64,000 nucleotides of DNA from Buxus sempervirens (GCA_947561395.2 OX387183.1:2427883-2491882); one strand, 5' to 3'. Numbered from the stretch's first letter, positions 1 through 10,783 are shown. The notes: a model not told the origin generated them from the letters alone. Numbers and translations are program-made.

Positions 1-1414
1 ACTGCAGGAGGATCCTCTGGTACTGGGGCATGACTCTGCACCTGTTCCTTGATCCAGAAGTGATAGTCCTTCACATGGGACTCAGAAAAGACTGGACCCC
101 GCAGAAAGCAAACATAGGACCACTCTTTCATTAATTGAGCATTTAGCCCCATGGTGGCTGAAGTAAGTGGCCCTATAAAGCTCTCATAACCTGTGGGAAT
201 CATGATTCCCTGGGTCGCTCCAAATTGCCGAAGAACCCTCAAAGGAAGATAGAGAACAGCAGATTTCAAACCTGCTAGGGCCAGAAAGTTTCTATCTCTA
301 AAGCTGATCACTGTCTCTGGAGTGGGCTGATAAGTGCCAGGCCATCTCACTTGATCATCCTGGAGAGTACCCAAGAAAGTGAACCAGCCTTGCTTGCCAC
401 CTTGGATGTTAGGACATCCCCTATTGCTCATCAAAACAGGAACTTTCAATCTTGGAAAGAAGCGGCGAGTTATTTCTTCTACCTGGCTAAGATGGTCAAG
501 CAACCAAAGCTGCAGAAAAAGGGAGTATTTTAATTTATTTCCAAAAAGAAAAAAAAAGAAAAAGAAAAAAAAAAGAAAAAAGGAAGAAAAAAAAAAAGGA
601 GAAGAAAAAAAAAGAGAAGAAGAAGAAAAGAAAAAAAAAAAAAGAAAGGAAAGGAAGAATAGAAAAAAAAAAAAAAAATAGAAGAAAAAAAAAAAAATAT
701 ACATGCATATTTTACCTGTAGGATAGGGGCGCAGGCAAGGAAGCGTTTCTTCTTCCTGGAATAACAATCAGTAAGAGCCTGATATATCTCTGCTAGGATC
801 ATAGGGGCCAACCTCTCGCGTTCCCTAACCTGACAGATAACTGAGATGAGAGCCAAGTCAACCTGGTCATCACCCCGTGGAAAAAGCAGCTGATTGACCA
901 CTATCAGGGTCAATGCATTAAACCTAGAGTCCTTGTCATTACTCCTCAGAAGTTTTTCAGTCAAAAAGGTCTTGGACAAGGTCAATAGTGCATCAGAATT
1001 TCCTAAGTCCTTCTTCCCTATACCCAAGAAAGTGGAGGCCTCTTTTTTATAGCTAAGCTTTAGGGGTGGGTTCACAACTTTTTCAGAAAATCTAAGGCCA
1101 AGGATGGTTTCAATCTCTTCTATGGTAGGAGTCATCTCTTTATCATCAAAACGGAAGAGATTCAGCTCAGGTACCCAATGGCCTATCAAAGCTTCAATGA
1201 TTTCCCACTTAAAGGGAATTTTAGGGAGGTGTAGGATGTGCCCTAAGTGGATGGAATCCCAACAAATCTCCTCATCAAGGGTCATGGAGTTAACCCATCT
1301 ATCATAAAAGGAATCCACAATATTGTACCTGGTAAGATTAGGAGGTTTTGATCTAACAGGTTGTCTTGCAGGAGGAGATTCAAAGGCAGGAGAAAGCGGC
1401 GTAGGGGAAGCCAT
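1..1414 (-). CDS. DUF7745-type (PMD-related) gene, antisense cargo of element A, cut by window edge
   Basis: Two exons are visible on the minus strand: 1414-716 (233 codons from ATG at 1414, MASPTPLSP) and 509 to beyond position 1. The donor (CAG/GTAAAA) and acceptor (TTTTTCTGCAG) are canonical and the intron is phase 0. The protein resembles plant DUF7745 / aminotransferase-like mobile-domain proteins: an N-terminal Pro/Ser segment, then HWVPELNLFRF and MTPTIEEIETILGLRF around residues 75-110, and WLLDHL at the start of exon 2. Both exons are fully open. The open frame extends upstream of 1414 but without an ATG; the TATA box at 1506-1513 gives the 1414 start a leader of about 65 nt. The molecular function of the domain is unknown; PMD relatives in host genomes act in silencing and development. 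Alternative: a degenerating cargo gene that still happens to be open. Confidence 0.7.
510..715 (-). repeat. Intron made of a polypyrimidine (plus-strand polypurine) tract
   Basis: The intron of the DUF7745 gene. On the plus strand positions about 541-697 are almost entirely A and G (A-runs broken by single G), so the spliced strand is T/C only. This is a very extended polypyrimidine tract before the 3' splice site. Open frames across it (Lys-rich on plus, Phe-rich on minus) are artefacts. Confidence 0.8.
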
Positions 1415-1505
1415 GGAAGCGCCAAAGAAGCCAAGGAAAGCGAGAAAAGACGTGCTCAGGGAGTTTTTCAATTAATAAAAGTGTCACAATGATGTTCCCT
1501 AGGAG

Positions 1506-1667
1506 TTTATATAGAAAAAATCGTAAGACAGTAAATTCCGTAATTATATTACGGGCTAGGCTCGCCCGTATAGAAATTACGGATACAGCTGACCGTGAAA
1601 AGTTCACGGGCAGCGCACGCCCGTGGTAACTTTACGGGCACAGCCTGCTCGTAGTATAATTACGGTT
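1506..1667 (-). promoter_or_regulatory. Promoter of the DUF7745 gene: TATA box plus five-unit palindrome array
   Basis: TATATAAA on the minus strand (1513-1506) lies 92 nt before the ATG at 1414. Directly upstream are five 21-nt inverted-repeat units at 1536-1556, 1564-1584, 1591-1611, 1619-1639 and 1647-1667. Each has 7-nt arms of type NNCCGTR/YACGGNN around 7 free bases, and units are separated by 6-7 nt (period 27-28). The same array design occurs in the LTR of element A. Promoter role is inferred from position. Confidence 0.6.
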
Positions 1668-1879
1668 CCTTCGAAAAAATGCAAAAAAATGGGAATTTTT
1701 AATTTCTTTGGTTTTCCTAAGCTTCACCTGTCCCTGTTTTAACATTCATCAGATAATAAATACTGTAAATAAAGAAGAAAGAATACAAATGGAAATAAAA
1801 CAAACTTCTTTTATATATATGAATGTTTACATCACTTTTGCAAAAAAAAAAAAAAAATACAAAGGTACATGGAAGAATC
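1668..1879. other. Spacer between the two antisense genes of A
   Basis: AT-rich interval between the array of the DUF7745 gene and the stop codon of the PMD gene; it should contain the PMD gene 3' UTR and polyadenylation site. A 15-nt A-run lies near 1843-1857. No coding signal was seen. Confidence 0.5.
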
Positions 1880-4826
1880 CTAATCTAATGGCCATGCAGG
1901 TCCGCTCCTACGGCCACGGCCTCGTCCTCTGCCTCGACCACGGCCTGTAGATCGCCGGCGCTCAAAGACATGCCGCACAATATTACGGGCCGTGCTACGC
2001 GTCATCCTGCTCAAAACAGACTGAATATCATGCCACATATATAAAGGCACAAAGCCAGCAGTGGGATGATCAGGAGGGACGTACCCTGAAGTATCTACAT
2101 ATCCCGTAGAATCGGGATCAGACTCTGTACGGGAAGAATCCGCAGAAGGATCAACAGCAGCATGTGTCACCTCCGCATCCTCCATATCAGGACTAACAGG
2201 ACCAGCAGGAGCAGATGTCCCAGGTACATCAACCTCCGGCTCCACAAGCTCAGTAGCAGTCATCCCCACCTCGGGCTCTACAGGATCAGCTGTAGCCTCC
2301 TCCATCACGGCAGTCTCCACGGTAGGCTCTACCACAGCGGCGTCCATAGCCGAATCCATATCAACACCAGCGGATGCAGCAGGAGCAGTCTCAGCTACTG
2401 GGGCTGACTCTGGCACGTCCTCAGCAGCAGGTACAATATCAGCCTCGACCTCGGGCTCTGCTGCAGGAACCTCCTCTGGACTAGGAGACGTCACGAACTC
2501 CACCCGTGCCACAGAAAACACCTCATCCCGGAAATGCATAGGCACGGGTGAAGCAGGTGAAGAGGGACCAGCTGTGTACTCCTGAAACTAAGAGAAAAAT
2601 TCAGTCAGAACAAGACAAACAAATACAAAAGCAGGAATGGAAATAAAAGAAGAAATTAACCTGAGTATCGGATGGACCCGCCTGGTCCTGTGCATCAGAT
2701 GGACCCGCCTGATCATGTACATCAGATGGACCCTCCTGGCCCTGGGCTCTGGCTAGCTGCCCCCGGAGATCTGAGATAGTGATATAGAGGGCGTCCCGCT
2801 CCGCGATCGCTGCATCACGCTGGCGCTCTAGATCAGCATAGCGAGACCTGATCTCTGCCAACTGAGCCTCCTGAAATAGAGAAGAAAGAAGTCAGAAAAA
2901 TGCTAAAAGCAGATGAAATAGAAATAGAAGATCACAAAAGAAGAAAGCATACCGTGGTGTCGTAGGCCCTAATCACTACCCCTCCTATCTCCGTGACTCC
3001 GCCACGGACAGGCATGGGTGACATGAGGCACCCAACAGAAGATCGCCTGAACCATGCATCATAGTCACCCTCCTCCAATAATGTCTCTGCCTCAGTCCAA
3101 TCTAAGAACTGGGCAGGATCAACAGGCATAGGAGGATAGAGAGGAGTAGTATCTGGCGGGATGGCAGGAATCCGTGGCTCTCCCACATGCTGAAAGAAGA
3201 AGCGCTCGCCACAATACCAGATGCTGCCCAACTGACCAATAAAGAACTGGTATCTCTGTCGTCTCTGGTCAGGGACAAATGCATCATCTCTGGCTGCCTG
3301 CAGGGCTAGCACCTCATGAATGTCCTCCATCCTGGGGACAAATAGCTGAAAACAGAACAAGACATCAGATGTGCGATCCAGGAAGAAAAGAAAAGAAGAA
3401 GAAGAGGAATTAAAGAAGATTACCTCAGACCGGTATAACCTGTCTAAGTGGGCCCGGGCGGACCTGGGACGACTCTTTTCAGAGTCATGCTCTACATGAC
3501 ACCATCTAAGTGCCATGGGATACGTCTCCTCAGGCATCGTAGAGGTAGGGCGGAAATAGGGTATATAAACCCTAGCAAAAAACTGCAAGAAAGAAGAAAA
3601 CAGTTAGAGGAATATAAAATGAGAGATAAACAGAAAGAGATAAAGAAAAAGAAGGGAAATAAGGTTCACCTGCAAGAAGGGCCAGAAGAACCTGCACCCA
3701 ACTCCAGCCCCTCTGGATGTAGAGAGGCCGCTCACTGATCGGCGCAGGCCAGCCAGAATAGTACCAAATATGAGCGGGCCCCAGGCATACCTCCTCGCCC
3801 GCTGCAGATCTCCCAGAAGACTCAAGAAGTAAGGACTAACTGAAGTCGTGTCCTCTGGGAAGAAGCAGGATCCCATCATATATAGAAAGAGGAATCGGAA
3901 GGCAAATGGGAAAACATGGTCACCGGCAGCAAGCTGGCCAAACTGCCTCCTCCTGAAAGTCTCTCTCAACCATGTCAGAGACAATCTAGCTCTCCCCCGA
4001 TCCCATGCCTCAGGAGGCAGCACAATGTATCCAAGATAACCAGCGATCTCCTCAGCCTCTGGCATCGCCATCTCAGTAATAACATCACCGATCATCCTAA
4101 TCCCGGTGATGAGCGTGAAATCAGAAGGCCGGATCCCAATCTCAATATCTGGAAAGTGGAAGCTCAAGGTCTCTGGGAAAAACCTCTCCAATAATGCTGC
4201 AATGAGGGCTCGATCTAAGCGTACGTCCGGGATAGTGATAAACATGCCGAAACCGTACAATCCTAGCTCCCGACGATAGGCCGAACTGCAGGCTCTCAAA
4301 AATTTAGTAAAGCTGGCCCAGCTCCCTCTATAGTGGGACATCGGATACTCCAAAGGGATATCCGCCCTAACGCACGCTGAGGGATGAGTCCTCAAACCAT
4401 GCAGAAGATCGGTGTCCCTAATCTGGGCAGCTACCTCCTCAGGGATCTCAACCCTGGTCCTGACCTCATCTCTGCCACGGCCCCCTCTACGGCCTCCTCT
4501 ATGGCCCTCATCATGGCCTCCATCTCTGCCTCTAGCTCTGCGTCTGCTACGGCTCCTATCTCTGCCAGAAGCCTCAACAGCCGGCTAAAAGAAAATAAGT
4601 GAAGAATCAGGAGGATGTATTTTGGGAAAAGATATGAAATTGCAGAAAGGTTAGAGTATACCTCTGGGGTCGCCTCACGCGAATCCCCAGAAGGGAAATC
4701 TGGGATATCAGAATCAGAATCCCTCTCGGTCCTCGAAGACGAGGCCACATCAGCAGGATCTCGCCTAACCCTCGAGGAGGAAGGCTCATCTGCAGGATCT
4801 CGGGAAGCTGATCGAAGGCGGGCCAT
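1880..4826 (-). CDS. Plant mobile domain (PMD) protein, six-exon antisense gene of element A
   Basis: Exons on the minus strand: 4826-4662, 4584-3670, 3582-3424, 3345-2953, 2870-2661 and 2581-1880. All five introns have GT donors and AG acceptors, all are phase 0, and every exon is a multiple of three; 847 codons are open. Exon 1 is acidic and Ser-rich with repeated DPAD. Exon 2 starts with an RG-rich stretch and carries the PMD core (about residues 120-360, with LLERFFPETLSFHFPDIE and AWDRGRARLSLTWL). Exons 3-4 continue the domain. Exon 5 is predicted coiled coil followed by three GPSD..DQA repeats. Exon 6 is Pro/Ala/Glu-rich and ends in an RG tail. PMD proteins occur as host genes and as transposon cargo; the biochemical role here is unknown. 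The start is the first ATG in frame (MARLRSASRD). Confidence 0.75.
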
Positions 4827-6290
4827 CTACGGTTCAAATCAGGGAGTTGGTTAATTATTCTTGTTAAAATTTTTAATTGCTTAATTGATTAACAGGAAAG
4901 AAGGCACTTCAGAAACTCCCAATCAAATCAAAAGTCAACTGAAGGAGTTTAATTTTCTGTTTGGAAATTTTAGTATGATATTTACTTATCTTTATCTCAA
5001 TCAGGAAAATATATAAAAATTATATATAGGAAGTTATAGGCTTCCTGTATATTCTCTTTATATGAAAAAGAAAAAAAATATGTGTTAAGAATTGATCTTA
5101 ATTCCTCTTTTGGATTTTCTAAAGAAACCTAACCATCTAAATTTAATTGGTTGCAGGAAAGAAGTTCAAGCATATGTGTGTTGAGACTGGGATAACAGAG
5201 AAAAAAAAAATGCCAAATCAGAAGTTATCTACTAGAACCACTGAACGAAATGCGTGGAAAGAAAGGCATTGACCAGTATTACTAAAGACAATTCAGTATT
5301 ACTTCAATGAGTATCCGTTTTTGCAGAGAAATACTTCAGACAATGGGTTCATCTTAACCAATTACAGAGCAAAGAAGAATTAGGATTTGTTAAAACCATG
5401 CAAGCAAGTATAACTTATGCCTGGGTTGTCAATAAGAAGAATCAGCTGGGTACCCCATGAATAAAATCCAAACTTGGGAAGATGTTCATTCAAACAACTA
5501 GAAAAAATACATGGGGATGAAGAAAACATAAATTTTCGGATAGAACAGTGGTATAAAAATCAAAACAGTGTTGAATCTTAAGGTAAATTAGCATGTGGAG
5601 GATTCTGAATCAAAAGCATTCAATCAGGAATGGAGGAATTGTACAACAAAGGTTAATACATGCAAGAACAGAAAAATGGCATAACAGAAAAATCAGGCAT
5701 TATGGCCGATTGCACAGCAACTCCAGAAGAAGTATATGGCATTCACAGCATAACATTTGCAGCAAAAAAGTAATCATCTAATGCCCATTCAAGAACAGAA
5801 ATTTCAAAGCATATAGTTTGGAGAAATTGCTCAAGATGCATTGCGAAGTAGTCAGTCAAAAAAAAAAAAGAGAGGAATTGATTTTTCGGCATACCTCTGT
5901 GCAAGGTAAAAATTTGTATGAGCTTGCCTCAAAAGCAAGGGTTCTACTCACGTGAGAAAGAAATCGGTTGGCAAAATGGCACAACAGCAAGGTGCAACTG
6001 AAATGAAGTGGTTCGCCGGAGGAGGTGAATCGTCGACTGAAGAAAAGGCACCGAAATTAATGAGGAACAATGGTCGCCAAAGAACAATGAGAATCGCCGG
6101 AATTAATGAGCAAGTCGTGGCCACCGGAAATAGCAAACGTCGCCGGAAATAGGAGAGTCGCCGGAGAGCAGTGATCGTCGGAGGATTGTTGAAGGAGAAG
6201 AAGGACCGGAGAAAAGGTTACGGTCGCAGAGAATTAGGGCAGAAATGCGAACAGAGAAGGAAAAGTCGCGTTCGCGAACTTAAGAAGAAG
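4827..6290 (-). other. Probable 5' leader region of the PMD gene, no coding signal
   Basis: AT-rich, with no reading frame of recognisable family on either strand. If transcription starts near the 6297-6400 array, a 5' UTR intron is likely: a strong donor-like CAC/GTGAGTA lies on the minus strand near 5954-5945, and CCGTAG directly precedes the ATG. This is inference. A CCGGCGA-rich patch around 6010-6180 would fall in the leader. Confidence 0.35.
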
Positions 6291-6296
6291 AGTAAA

Positions 6297-6400
6297 ATCC
6301 GTAACATCAGTACGGGCATCTAACGCCCGTGAGCCCACTACGGTCCCAGTTACCCGTGAAACCTCTACGGGCAGGGTCTGTCCGTAAGCACCATACGGGC
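6297..6400 (-). promoter_or_regulatory. Four-unit palindrome array upstream of the PMD gene
   Basis: Units at 6297-6317, 6325-6345, 6352-6372 and 6380-6400, each 21 nt with 7-nt inverted arms (NNCCGTR...YACGGNN) and 6-7-nt spacers, the same geometry as the arrays at 1536-1667 and 6862-6965. No TATA box is evident on the gene side; the adjoining minus-strand sequence is pyrimidine-rich (TCTTCTTCTT). The distance to the ATG is about 1.5 kb, so the role as PMD promoter is inferred. Confidence 0.45.
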
Positions 6401-6744
6401 GAAGCCAAAAATTGCATATTTTTATCATTTTCTCACATTTTTAAGAGATTAATGTACATATTAGTTGTAAGTTGCAAGGATTGCCACGTTACCCACTTTT
6501 GTTTAAAAATTTTGTCTCAAATCTCACTTCATAGCCCACAAGTGCTCAGTGAGAAGAGAGAGGAAGATTTGACCCTTAAGCTGAGGGATTTCTTAGCAAA
6601 TCTTCCACAATCAAAATTTTTTTTTTTTTTTTCAAAAATCATCCCTTTAATCCTTGCAAAGTGCAATTGATTAGACAAAAATCTCAGAAAGTGCAATTGG
6701 TGGGTCTTTTTGCTCTCTGCTTGTAATTGGTTCCAATTACCAGC

Positions 6745-6758
6745 AAAGAGGGGGCAGC
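6745..6758 (+). other. Polypurine tract of element A
   Basis: AAAGAGGGGG followed by CAGC lies directly before the TG that opens the LTR at 6759. This is the expected place of the plus-strand priming tract and sets the orientation of A. Confidence 0.75.
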
Positions 6759-8576
6759 TGTAGACACCCCAAATTGCACTACCAAATGAGAAAATAATAA
6801 AAACATGTAATTAGAGCTTAAAACAGGTCAAAAAGGCCTAAAAATAGAATGAACAGGCTTTGCCCGTATTAGCTTCACGGGCTCATTGCGCCCGCAAATT
6901 ATCTACGGACAAGCACGTCCGTAGTATCGATACGGTCCCCATTGGACCGTAATGTATTTACGGGCATTAAAGACACGTGCAAGTTTTGTCCTTCTCTCGA
7001 TTTCCGAGCCTTATTTGAAGTCCAATATATCTTTAAACGAGCGGATTATGTCTTTTATTCGCTGAAGTCACCTTGGATGGCTATGGATGGGCATCATCTC
7101 TATATTTCACTCTATCCTGAGAATCAGGATATATCCTTCTGGACCAGCCTTGCCCCTGGGTGTGTCTATAAATAGAGGCTCATTCCTCTAGCTAAGGGCC
7201 ACGAAATTTTGAGTCCAAGGAATTCTAAGAAGCTACAAGAGAAGGAAAGGAATCCCTGCTGCTCTGCTTGCTCAATCCAGGTAAGTCCCCTATCCCTTTT
7301 TATTTTCTGTCTTCAATTCTAGAAATAATAGAATCATCTCTATTGCTGTAGAATAAGGCCATATCTGTTTTTGTATTCCTAAACCTGCCTCCAAGTACCT
7401 CAAGGGTCTCTCTAGCCGTAAAACGTGAAGAGAGAACTAGGGGAAAGGGGAACAGGTGGATCCCTAGAATAGAACCCCATATCTGTTTTTTTTATAGAAT
7501 AAGGCCTGTGATTGTGCTTGTGTAACCAAACCTATCTCTAAGTACCTCAAGAGTCTCTCTAGCCGTAAAACGTGAAGAGAGAACTAGGGGAAAAGAGAAC
7601 AGGTGGATCCGTAGGGTAGACCCCCATGTGCTCTAATTTGTGAGATGTGGCTATTTTGAATATCCTGATCATGTTTTAATGCTTTTTATGATATATCTGA
7701 ATGAATAACATGAATCTATGATGTTTATAGCATGAGATCCCCTATTTTTGCTAAAATTTGGATTTTTGCCACTTTTGCACCTACAGCACTGTTTTCGTGA
7801 TTTTTGTGGTTTTAGGCTATGATCTTGGATTTATCATGATCAATATGGTAGATCTGAATCTAGAAGCCTGAAAATAAATTCTAGGGTTTCATAAGATGTT
7901 TTTTAAATTGTTTTTCATTATTGAGATAAGACCCTACGGTCTAAATTCTCCCCTTTTGGTGTTTTTCATAAACGTGAGTCTTTTTGGTTTTGATTTTCAG
8001 ATTTAATGTGAAATTTGGGCTTTATCTATGTCCTGGACTATTCAAGTTCAATTTTGAAATATTTTATAAAAATCATATTTTTCCAGATTTCTAGAATTTT
8101 GACTTGAAGCCAGATTTTTGGATTTTTCACTTTAAATTGATTTTATCTGATTTTATCTCAATTTTGTTTTGATCATGAAACCCTAGGAATGGTATGATCA
8201 TGTTTGATAGTTCTGGATCAATCAGACTATTCATATGAAAAAAACCATATATTTTTATCTTCTTTTTCGTGATTTTTGTGATTTTTATAGCAAGCTTTTC
8301 CCTTTAATTTAACATGAACAAATACCTGGCAACCACCTTGTGTGGATGAATAGGGGTGCCTAACACCTTCCCCTGTTCATAACCTAATCCCCTTACCCAT
8401 CTCTGGTGATTTTTTTTTAGGAGGGTTATTTTTACCCTAAAAGTGCCTTTTGTGCTTATTTAATATTCTGGTGTCCATTCACACCTAAATTGAATGGTGG
8501 CGACTCTTTGTTTAATTTAATCCCGTGTGATGATGGAGGAAATCATTAAAGATTTGATTTTTTCCCATGTCTCACA
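6759..8576 (+). repeat. 3' LTR of element A
   Basis: Starts TGTAGACACCCCAAATTGC and ends CATGTCTCACA. It shares start, end and the terminal 250 bp (AACACCTTCCCC, ATTCACACCT, GGTGGCGACTCTTT) with the LTR of element B, so A and B belong to related Tat-like families. It holds a palindrome array (6862-6965), a TATA box (7167-7174) and two near-identical segments of about 120 bp around 7380-7500 and 7510-7625 (each with CTCTCTAGCCGTAAAACGTG). It is followed by host-element sequence rather than by a PBS, which marks it as the 3' copy. Confidence 0.8.
6862..7174 (+). promoter_or_regulatory. LTR A promoter: palindrome array and TATA box
   Basis: Four 21-nt inverted-repeat units at 6862-6882, 6890-6910, 6917-6937 and 6945-6965 (period 28, 27, 28), with GC-type outer bases. 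TATAAATA lies at 7167-7174, about 200 bp downstream. The period sequence is the same as in the array at 6297-6400. Confidence 0.6.
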
Positions 8577-9486
8577 CCAGTTGTTTGGAAGATGATAAGA
8601 CTCGCACTACAAAAATGAAGAGAATTAGCAGCACCTTTTAGCGGCGGTAACCTAATTCCCGCCTCTAAAAGCACTATTACCGGCGGTAAAAGCACTTTCC
8701 GCCTCTAAAAATTAATTTACCATTTTTTTCAAGCGAAAATTTTATGGCGCGCATTTTTTCAGCGCGAAATAGCCTTTAGCGGCGGTACCTACCGCCGCTA
8801 TAGTAAGTTTTACCGGCGGTAACATATCTACCTCCGGCAACAAGTTGGCGGGAAGGTCCCGCCAAAAAAAGCCTTATTTCCAGCGGTAGCAGTCTGCCGG
8901 TAATAACACTTTTAGCGGCGGTAGGCCAATTACCGCCCCTAAAATCTGGTTTTCAGAGGCAGTGAGATCCTTCCCGCCCCTAAAAGCCATATATTAGCGG
9001 CGGTATATGCATTGCCGCCCCTACAAGTCCCTTTTAGCGGCGGTAAGCCAATTACCGCCCCTAAAAGTAAGTTTTCAGAGGCGGTAGTGTCTTTACCGCC
9101 CCATAAGAGACCCTTTTAGCGGCGGTAGTGTCTTTACCGCCCCTAAAAGACCATTTTAGGGGCTCTAAGGCGATTACCGTCGTAAAAAAATTTGTCTCGG
9201 TGAAATAATGTGCAAATTTTACCGGCGGTTTTAAAAACCGCCGGTAATAACCCGATAACACGTCCTTTACCGGCGGTTACTTTTTCAATTTTTAAAAAAG
9301 ACTCGAGTGCTACTAAGTTGGACCTTTAGAGGCGGGAAATACCTCCCCTAAAAGTCTACTTTTAGGGGCAGGAACCGTATTACCGCCGTTAAAAGGCTCC
9401 TTTTAGGGGTGGTAACCGTATTACTGCCCCTAAAAGTCTCCGTTTAGGGGCGGTGGCGGTAACCTTATTACCGCCCCTAAAAGCCA

Positions 9487-9800
9487 TTTATTAAAAAACC
9501 AGAAATTACTTTTAGCGGCGGTACGCCAGTTACCGCCGCTAAAAGACCATTTCTAATGGTACAAGCGGGATTTTTCCCCGCGTTTCAATTTTGACTGTAC
9601 TTTTAGGGGCGGTAGCCGTATTAATGCCCCTAAAAGTCCATTTTTAGGGGCCGTAACCAGATTACCGCCCCTAAAAGCCATTTATTAAAAAACCAAAAAT
9701 TACTTTTAGCGGCGGTACGCCAGTTACCGCCGCTAAAAGACCATTTCTAATGGTACAAGCGGGATTTTTCCCCGCGTTTCAATTTTGACTGTACTTTTAG
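9487..9800. repeat. Direct duplication inside the CACTA element
   Basis: A block of about 115 bp (ATTAAAAAACCA... to TTTGACTGTACTTTTAGG) occurs at about 9487-9606 and again at about 9683-9800, with very few differences. It includes paired sites GGCGGTACGCC and TTACCGCCGC. Confidence 0.8.
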
Positions 9801-9949
9801 GGGCGGTAATTACCGCCGCTAAAAGTTTAAGCGCGATTTTCAAATTGAATTCAGCTCGCGGGGGCGGAAAATGTAAGGTTTAGGGGTGGTAATCTATATG
9901 CCGCCGCTAAAACTCGAGTCTATAAATACCCGCCGAATCTCTTCCTTTC

Positions 9950-10240
9950 TTCAAGGTATGTCTTTTTCTCTCCATCTCTACTTCTCTCTTTATCTCTCCC
10001 TCTCTACTTCTCTCTCTATCTCTCTTTATCTCTCTTTCTCTCCATCTCTACTTCTCTCTCTCTATCTCTCTTTCTCTCCATCTCTACTTCTCTCTCTTTC
10101 TCTCCCTCTCTACTTCTCTCTCTCTCTATCTCTCTTTCTCTCCATCTCTACTTCTCTCTCTCTATCTCTCTTTCTCTCCCTCTCTACTTCTCTCTCCCTC
10201 TCCATCTCTCTCTCTATCTCTCTCTCCCCTCTCGGTATGT
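9950..10240. repeat. CT-rich microsatellite in the CACTA element
   Basis: About 290 bp of TCTC-type repeat with recurring CTCCATCTCTACTTC. It separates the two GC-rich subterminal halves of the transposon. Confidence 0.85.
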
Positions 10241-10783
10241 ATGCTGCTGAAGGATAGCAGCAAATTTTTTTTTATTTTTTAATATGATTTTTAGCGGCGG
10301 TATTTCCCGCCGCTAAAAAACATGATGTCATTTTTTTATTTTTTAAAATGAGTTTTAGCGGCGGGAAATACCGCCGCTAAAAGCCGGAAATACCGCCGCT
10401 AAAAGTCATGATGGAATTTTTTATTTTTTAAAATACCATTTTTAGAGGCGGTGATTCTCGCCGGTAATGAGTGATAACAATAGCGGCGGTAATTGACCGC
10501 CGGTAATGAATGGGCAATAGCGGCGGCAACTTACCGCCGGTAATGAGTGATACCAATAGAGGCGGTAACGTACCGCCGGTAATGAATGGGCAATAGCGGC
10601 GGTAACGTTACCGCCGGTAATGAGTGAGCAATAGCAGGGGTAAGTCTTTTACCGCCGCTATAAGCGTCAGTGATGGCATCTTTTACGGCAAGAGGAGTTA
10701 CCGCCGGAAATGTTTTTAGCGGCGGTAATTGTTGTTTTACCGGCGGTAAGCTACCGCCGGTAAAAGTGTCTTTTTTTGTAGTG

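Larger units (their letters stand above)
1..8576 (+). mobile_element. LTR element A (Ty3/gypsy, Tat-like), 3' part
   Basis: The 3' portion of a plus-strand LTR retrotransposon. It ends in a 1818-bp 3' LTR (6759-8576, TGTAGACACCCC...CTCACA) preceded by a purine tract. The internal part seen here has no sense-strand gag or pol; it holds two antisense genes. Antisense additional ORFs between integrase and 3' LTR are known for some Tat-lineage elements. A lies inside element B: to the right of its LTR the RNase H reading of B resumes (8577-8604, then past the CACTA element at 10784). CCAGT at 8577-8581 is the likely target duplication; its partner lies left of the window. LTR-pair age cannot be estimated because the 5' LTR is absent. 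That 1-6758 belongs to A is inferred from position and from the matching 28-nt arrays. Confidence 0.75.
8605..10783. mobile_element. Non-autonomous CACTA (En/Spm) DNA transposon
   Basis: Begins CACTACAAAAA and ends TTTTTGTAGTG, with an exact 3-bp target duplication TCG at 8602-8604 and 10784-10786. Nearly all 2179 bp are subterminal repeats of the type TTTTAGCGGCGGTAA in both orientations, the known binding-site pattern of CACTA transposases. No transposase frame is present, so it depends on a partner elsewhere. It sits in the RNase H region of element B. The open frame around 9886-10257 is only translated CT-repeat. Confidence 0.93.

Noticed and set aside
379-681. Lys-rich open frame on the plus strand
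   Set aside because: It is the translated purine tract of the antisense intron; it has no start context or family match.
1536-1667. CRISPR-like regular repeats
   Set aside because: The 21-nt units differ in their centres and spacers are only 6-7 nt; this is plant nuclear DNA. They are dyad-symmetric promoter sites, not a CRISPR array.
9886-10257. Ser/Leu-rich open frame in the CACTA element
   Set aside because: It is a CT microsatellite read in one frame.
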